DNA of 8,080 nucleotides from Acidimicrobiaceae bacterium (GTDB taxonomy: Bacteria > Actinomycetota > Acidimicrobiia > Acidimicrobiales > Bog-793), in the NCBI GenBank assembly GCA_027306715.1, contig DAHUZG010000253.1:1-8080 (forward strand), given 5' to 3'. Numbering within the stretch: position 1 is the stretch's first letter; each line of letters starts with the position of its first letter. The position numbers and the translations under genes were made by a program. This document shows, one piece after another, positions 5,563 through 8,080 of the stretch. The notes beneath the pieces were generated by a model. That model ran no database searches, was not told the DNA's origin, and saw only the letters and a list, made by a program, of their open reading frames with translations.

Positions 5563-6294
5563 ATGCCGACCTACCGCGACGAGGGCGTCGTGCTGCGTAC
5601 CTGGCGGCTCGGCGAAGCTGACCGCATCCTCAGCATCGCCACGCTCGAGCACGGCAAGGTGCGCGCCGTCGCCAAGGGGGTGCGCCGGACCAAGAGCCGG
5701 ATCGGCGCCCGCCTCGAGCCGCTCAGTCACGTCTCGCTGCTCTGCTGGCGCGGCCGCGAGCTCGACGTCGTCAACCAGGTCGAGGTCCTCGACCACTTCC
5801 GCGCCGTGCGCTCTGGGCTCGACAAGATGGCCGCGGCGATGACGATGGTCGAGATCGTCGACCACGTCGCCCACGAGGAGCACGCCACGCCCCAGCTGTT
5901 CCACCTCCTCGTCGGAGCGCTGCGGACGCTCGAGTCGAGCGGATCGCCGCTCGTGCTGGCCGGCTTCTGCTGGAAGCTGCTCGGGATCGAGGGTGTCGGG
6001 CCGGTCATCGACCGATGCGCCCGTTGCGAGTCCAGCGGGCCGCTCGTCGCCTTCGAGGCCGACGACGGCGGGCTGCTCTGCAGCACCTGCCGGCGCGGCC
6101 AGGCGGTCTCCCCCGAGGCCGTCGTCCTGCTGCAGAGGATGCTCGGCGGTGGCCTCGCCGGGGTGCTGCGCGAGCCGCCGCAGCCGGCCGGCGGCGAGCT
6201 CGAGCGGCTCGGCGTGGCCGCGGTGGAGCACCTCCTCGACCGCCGGCTGCGGACGCCACGCCATTTCCCCGAGAGCGGCCGGCTCGGCGCCTAG
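5563..6294 (+). CDS. recO: DNA repair protein RecO
   Basis: 243 codons from ATG 5563. RecO binds single-stranded DNA and SSB and, with RecR, helps load RecA at gaps. The N-terminal OB-fold opens with YRDEGVVLRTWRLGEADRIL and continues through KVRAVAKGVRRTKSR. The C-terminal helical domain holds a C4 zinc-binding set, C152-x-x-C155 and C173-x-x-C176. Length is normal. The frame is open from GTG 5518, but that would overlap the preceding gene by 20 bases, and the family begins close to the chosen ATG. No strong ribosome binding site is visible; GGGCGAG lies too far upstream to be convincing. uppS and recO are frequent neighbours in bacteria. The gene ends the rightward run, with 160 non-coding bases after it. 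Confidence 0.94.
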   Translation: MPTYRDEGVVLRTWRLGEADRILSIATLEHGKVRAVAKGVRRTKSRIGARLEPLSHVSLLCWRGRELDVVNQVEVLDHFRAVRSGLDKMAAAMTMVEIVDHVAHEEHATPQLFHLLVGALRTLESSGSPLVLAGFCWKLLGIEGVGPVIDRCARCESSGPLVAFEADDGGLLCSTCRRGQAVSPEAVVLLQRMLGGGLAGVLREPPQPAGGELERLGVAAVEHLLDRRLRTPRHFPESGRLGA

Positions 6295-6350
6295 CGCGAG
6301 GCCACCTTGGGAGAGAGGGAGGCCGTCGACACCGACAAGAAGCGCCCGTC

Positions 6351-6369
6351 AGAGGCGAGGCTCGCCTCT
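6351..6369. promoter_or_regulatory. Perfect 19-bp palindrome after recO and before the secreted-protein gene
   Basis: AGAGGCGAG (6351-6359) and CTCGCCTCT (6361-6369) are exact reverse complements around one central G. It lies 57 bases after the recO stop and 85 before the next start. No T-tract follows, so a classic intrinsic terminator is unlikely. It may be a regulator site for the downstream gene, or a strong hairpin at the recO mRNA end. The rest of 6295-6454 shows no further gene. Confidence 0.5.
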
Positions 6370-6454
6370 ACCGAGAACTGAGTATGTACTTGCCGTTCCG
6401 CATCACGCAGGATTCCAACGGACCGGGTCCTTCCGGACCGGGTGGGAGGAAGAG

Positions 6455-7387
6455 ATGCGTACAGCGGGAGCAAAAAGCGGGCGCGCCGCCCGCGTGCTGG
6501 CGACAGCAGGGATCGTGGCGGGAGCGGCGGCGGTGCTGCCGGCGATCGCGAGCGGCGCTGCCGATACCGCCTCAGGCACGGTGATCGCCACGACAGCCGG
6601 ACAATTCAAGACGATGCTCGTCGTAGCTTCCGGCAAGTACGCCGGATACAGCCTGTACATGATCACGAGCGACACCGCCTCGAGCTTCGGCTGCACTGCC
6701 ACGGTAGTCAAGACGCTGCCAGGAGGGCCCGGCTCCTGCACCGGACCCTCGTCCGACAAGCATGCCGAGTGGCCAGCGCTCACCACCACCGGAGCGCCGG
6801 TCGCCGGTACCGGGGTCAGCGGAGCCCTCCTCGGCGCGGTGTCGCGGCCGGGGATCGGCGACCAGGTCACCTACGCCGGTCACCCCCTCTACCTGTTCGA
6901 CAGCGGTCCGGGCCAGGTGACAGGTGAAGGCTGGGACGAGCCGACGTTGCCGCCCTGGCACGGACTGTGGTCCCTGCTCTCACCCTCAGGCGCCCCACTT
7001 TCCTGGGCGGCCGCCCTGACGACGACGACGATCAAGGGCACGAAGGTGCTCGCCGCGACCATGCTGACCGGTGCCGGCTGGGAGCCGTTCCCGCTCTACA
7101 GCTTCAGCACCGACGTCGCGGCCAAGAGCGCCTGCACGGGCGCCTGCGCCACCGCATGGCCGCCGCTGCTCACGAGCGGGCACGCCGGATCGACAGGTGC
7201 CGTGCGGGCGAGCGCGATCGGTGACCTGATGCGCGCCGACGGCACGACTCAGGTCACCTACCGCGGCCATGCGCTCTACCTCTTCGCCAACGAGAGCATC
7301 GCACCGACGGCCACAGGGTTCGCGGCGGCGGGCGACGGCAACGGAGTGAAGGCCTTCGGGGGGGTGTTCCGCCTCGTCAGCCCCTAA
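6455..7387 (+). CDS. Secreted YxFxxD-repeat protein (COG4315-like)
   Basis: 310 codons from ATG 6455, with GGAGGAAGAG immediately before it. The N-terminus is a signal peptide: basic residues, a hydrophobic stretch around 14-31, and likely cleavage near AIASG. No lipobox cysteine is seen, unlike relatives annotated as lipoproteins. Four Y-x-[FI]-x-x-D-like motifs occur: YMITSD (68), YLFDSG (146), YSFSTD (215) and YLFANE (275). These form two tandem modules, at about 50-150 and 195-285. In each module a cysteine pair and a WP motif (EWPAL, AWPPL) follow the first Y motif. This is the pattern of the 'secreted repeat of unknown function' family (Lipoprotein_15/COG4315), whose biochemical role is not established. 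It is convergent with the LuxR-type gene, stop to stop 29 bases apart. Confidence 0.85.
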   Translation: MRTAGAKSGRAARVLATAGIVAGAAAVLPAIASGAADTASGTVIATTAGQFKTMLVVASGKYAGYSLYMITSDTASSFGCTATVVKTLPGGPGSCTGPSSDKHAEWPALTTTGAPVAGTGVSGALLGAVSRPGIGDQVTYAGHPLYLFDSGPGQVTGEGWDEPTLPPWHGLWSLLSPSGAPLSWAAALTTTTIKGTKVLAATMLTGAGWEPFPLYSFSTDVAAKSACTGACATAWPPLLTSGHAGSTGAVRASAIGDLMRADGTTQVTYRGHALYLFANESIAPTATGFAAAGDGNGVKAFGGVFRLVSP

Positions 7388-7416
7388 GAGCGTGTTCCGC
7401 GTGCTCGCCCGTCGGG

Positions 7417-7971
7417 TCACCGCGGGCTGAAGACAGCGTCGGTAGCGGCGGCGATCGCGCCCGCCCGGTTCGACACGCCGAGCTTGCGGTAGATGTTCTG
7501 CAGGTGCTTGTTGACCGTCGCCGGTGACACGCCGAGGTCCTTGGCGATGGCGTTCGTCGGGAAGCCACGGGAGAGCAGCCAGAGCAGCTCCGCCTCGCGA
7601 GCGGTGAGCCCGAGCCGGCGCAGCTCGGCGACGCCGCGCGCGGGTTCGTGCTCCTCGAGCACGACGACGTCGCTGCGTCCCGCCGCTCCGGGAACGAAGC
7701 GCAGCGACAGCTGCCGGTCGTCGACGGTGCTGACCAGGTGCGGGCGCAGCCGTGGGCGTCCGTCGGAGAAGAGCTGCTGGCGCTGCTCGAGCACCCAGGA
7801 AGCGACCGGGTCGGGCAGCCCGCCGGGCCCGCAGGAACCGAAGTGCTCTGCCAGCGCCGCGTGGGCCCACGCGGGGGCGTGTGCGCAACAGCCCTCGCCG
7901 TCGAGCACGACGACCCCTCGCCCCACCGAGGCGAGGGCACCCTCGATGCCCGCGAGGGTGGCGACGGCCAT
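7417..7971 (-). CDS. LuxR-family transcriptional regulator with a short N-terminal sensor-like domain
   Basis: 184 codons from ATG 7971. The C-terminus (about 119-180) is a GerE/LuxR helix-turn-helix: LGLTAREAELLWLLSRGF, then AIAKDLGVSPATVNKHLQNI and YRKLGV, the DNA-contacting part. The N-terminal part (about 1-100) begins GALASVGRGVVVLDGEG, like the first strand of a PAS-type domain, but its ligand is unknown. There is no receiver domain or phosphoacceptor pattern, so it is not a classical response regulator. The frame extends to ATG 8031, which has GAGGGAGAG before it. I prefer 7971 because the extra 20 residues are Arg/Pro/Gly-rich, use AGG and ATA, and would overlap the apparent divergent gene. 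Its targets may include its own neighbours, but nothing shows this. Confidence 0.85.
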   Translation of the reverse strand: MAVATLAGIEGALASVGRGVVVLDGEGCCAHAPAWAHAALAEHFGSCGPGGLPDPVASWVLEQRQQLFSDGRPRLRPHLVSTVDDRQLSLRFVPGAAGRSDVVVLEEHEPARGVAELRRLGLTAREAELLWLLSRGFPTNAIAKDLGVSPATVNKHLQNIYRKLGVSNRAGAIAAATDAVFSPR

Positions 7972-8004
7972 GACCGCCGGGAAGAGCCGCCGGGGGCGGC
8001 CGGG

Positions 8005-8010
8005 TATCCT
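8005..8010 (+). promoter_or_regulatory. -10-like box TATCCT before the divergent ATG 8017
   Basis: TATCCT ends six bases before ATG 8017, the spacing expected for a leaderless transcript and the same arrangement as at 3858. No clear -35 box is visible. Confidence 0.35.
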
Positions 8011-8016
8011 CGCCCC

Positions 8017-8080
8017 ATGGCCGAGTCCCATCTCTCCCTCAGCGACGACGGCGTCAGCGACAGCAGCTCAGTGCCGGCGC
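8017..8080 (+). CDS. Start of a probable divergent gene, cut by the window edge
   Basis: From ATG 8017 the frame is open to the end: MAESHLSLSDDGVSDSSSVP and onward. Nineteen of the 21 complete codons end in G or C, as in the confident genes here. The first 20 residues are Ser/Asp-rich and carry no recognisable motif. A -10-like box six bases upstream supports the start. It is too short to name a product. Confidence 0.4.
   Translation, partial: MAESHLSLSDDGVSDSSSVPA

Noticed and set aside
6370..6400. ECF-type sigma promoter before the secreted-protein gene (GAACT ... CGTT)
   Set aside because: The spacing is 14 bases, shorter than the usual 16-18, and the -35 lacks the GGAAC core.
7388..7430. 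Bidirectional terminator between the convergent genes
   Set aside because: Only short imperfect GC stems (such as GCCCG...CGGGC) are present, without T-tracts on either strand, so I cannot support one.
1..8080. CRISPR array, tRNA or rRNA gene, insertion sequence, or phage genes
   Set aside because: No regularly spaced repeats, transposase or integrase motifs, or recognisable RNA gene were seen on either strand.

Overview
The window is very GC-rich, with tightly packed genes, strongly G/C third codon positions, GTG/TTG starts, 4-bp stop/start overlaps and probable leaderless transcripts. This points to an actinomycete. A coenzyme F420-type oxidoreductase beside a NirA/SirA-type sulfite reductase suggests a deep-branching actinobacterial line such as Thermoleophilia or Acidimicrobiia, but that placement is inference and no taxonomic marker was tested.

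Region 1 (1-3612, minus strand) is a sulfur-assimilation operon read right to left. It holds cysH (APS/PAPS reductase, sulfite-forming), a siroheme [4Fe-4S] sulfite reductase, and an FrhB/FpoF-like flavoprotein with two ferredoxin-type [4Fe-4S] motifs that runs off the left edge. Both junctions are overlapping stop/start sites, so the three are very likely co-transcribed and translationally coupled. The third gene looks like the N-terminal half of methanogen F420-dependent sulfite reductase (Fsr), here encoded separately. I infer that it passes electrons from F420H2 to the sulfite reductase.

Region 2 (3613-3871) is the divergent control region. It has a 27-bp tandem repeat in an AT-rich island with promoter-like elements toward cysH, an 18-bp tandem repeat in the cysH leader, and a -10-like box set for a leaderless transcript of the rightward gene.

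Region 3 (3872-6294, plus strand) holds the siroheme-branch precorrin-2 dehydrogenase/ferrochelatase (which makes the sulfite reductase cofactor), then undecaprenyl diphosphate synthase, a 94-residue two-helix membrane protein, and RecO. Spacing is tight throughout, and the last three are housekeeping genes.

Region 4 (6295-8080) holds a secreted YxFxxD-repeat protein (plus strand) preceded by a 19-bp palindrome, a convergent LuxR-type regulator (minus strand), and the first codons of a probable divergent gene cut by the right edge.

In short, sulfate reduction downstream of APS/PAPS, its electron supply and its haem cofactor are encoded around one divergent promoter. Sulfate activation genes are not in the window.
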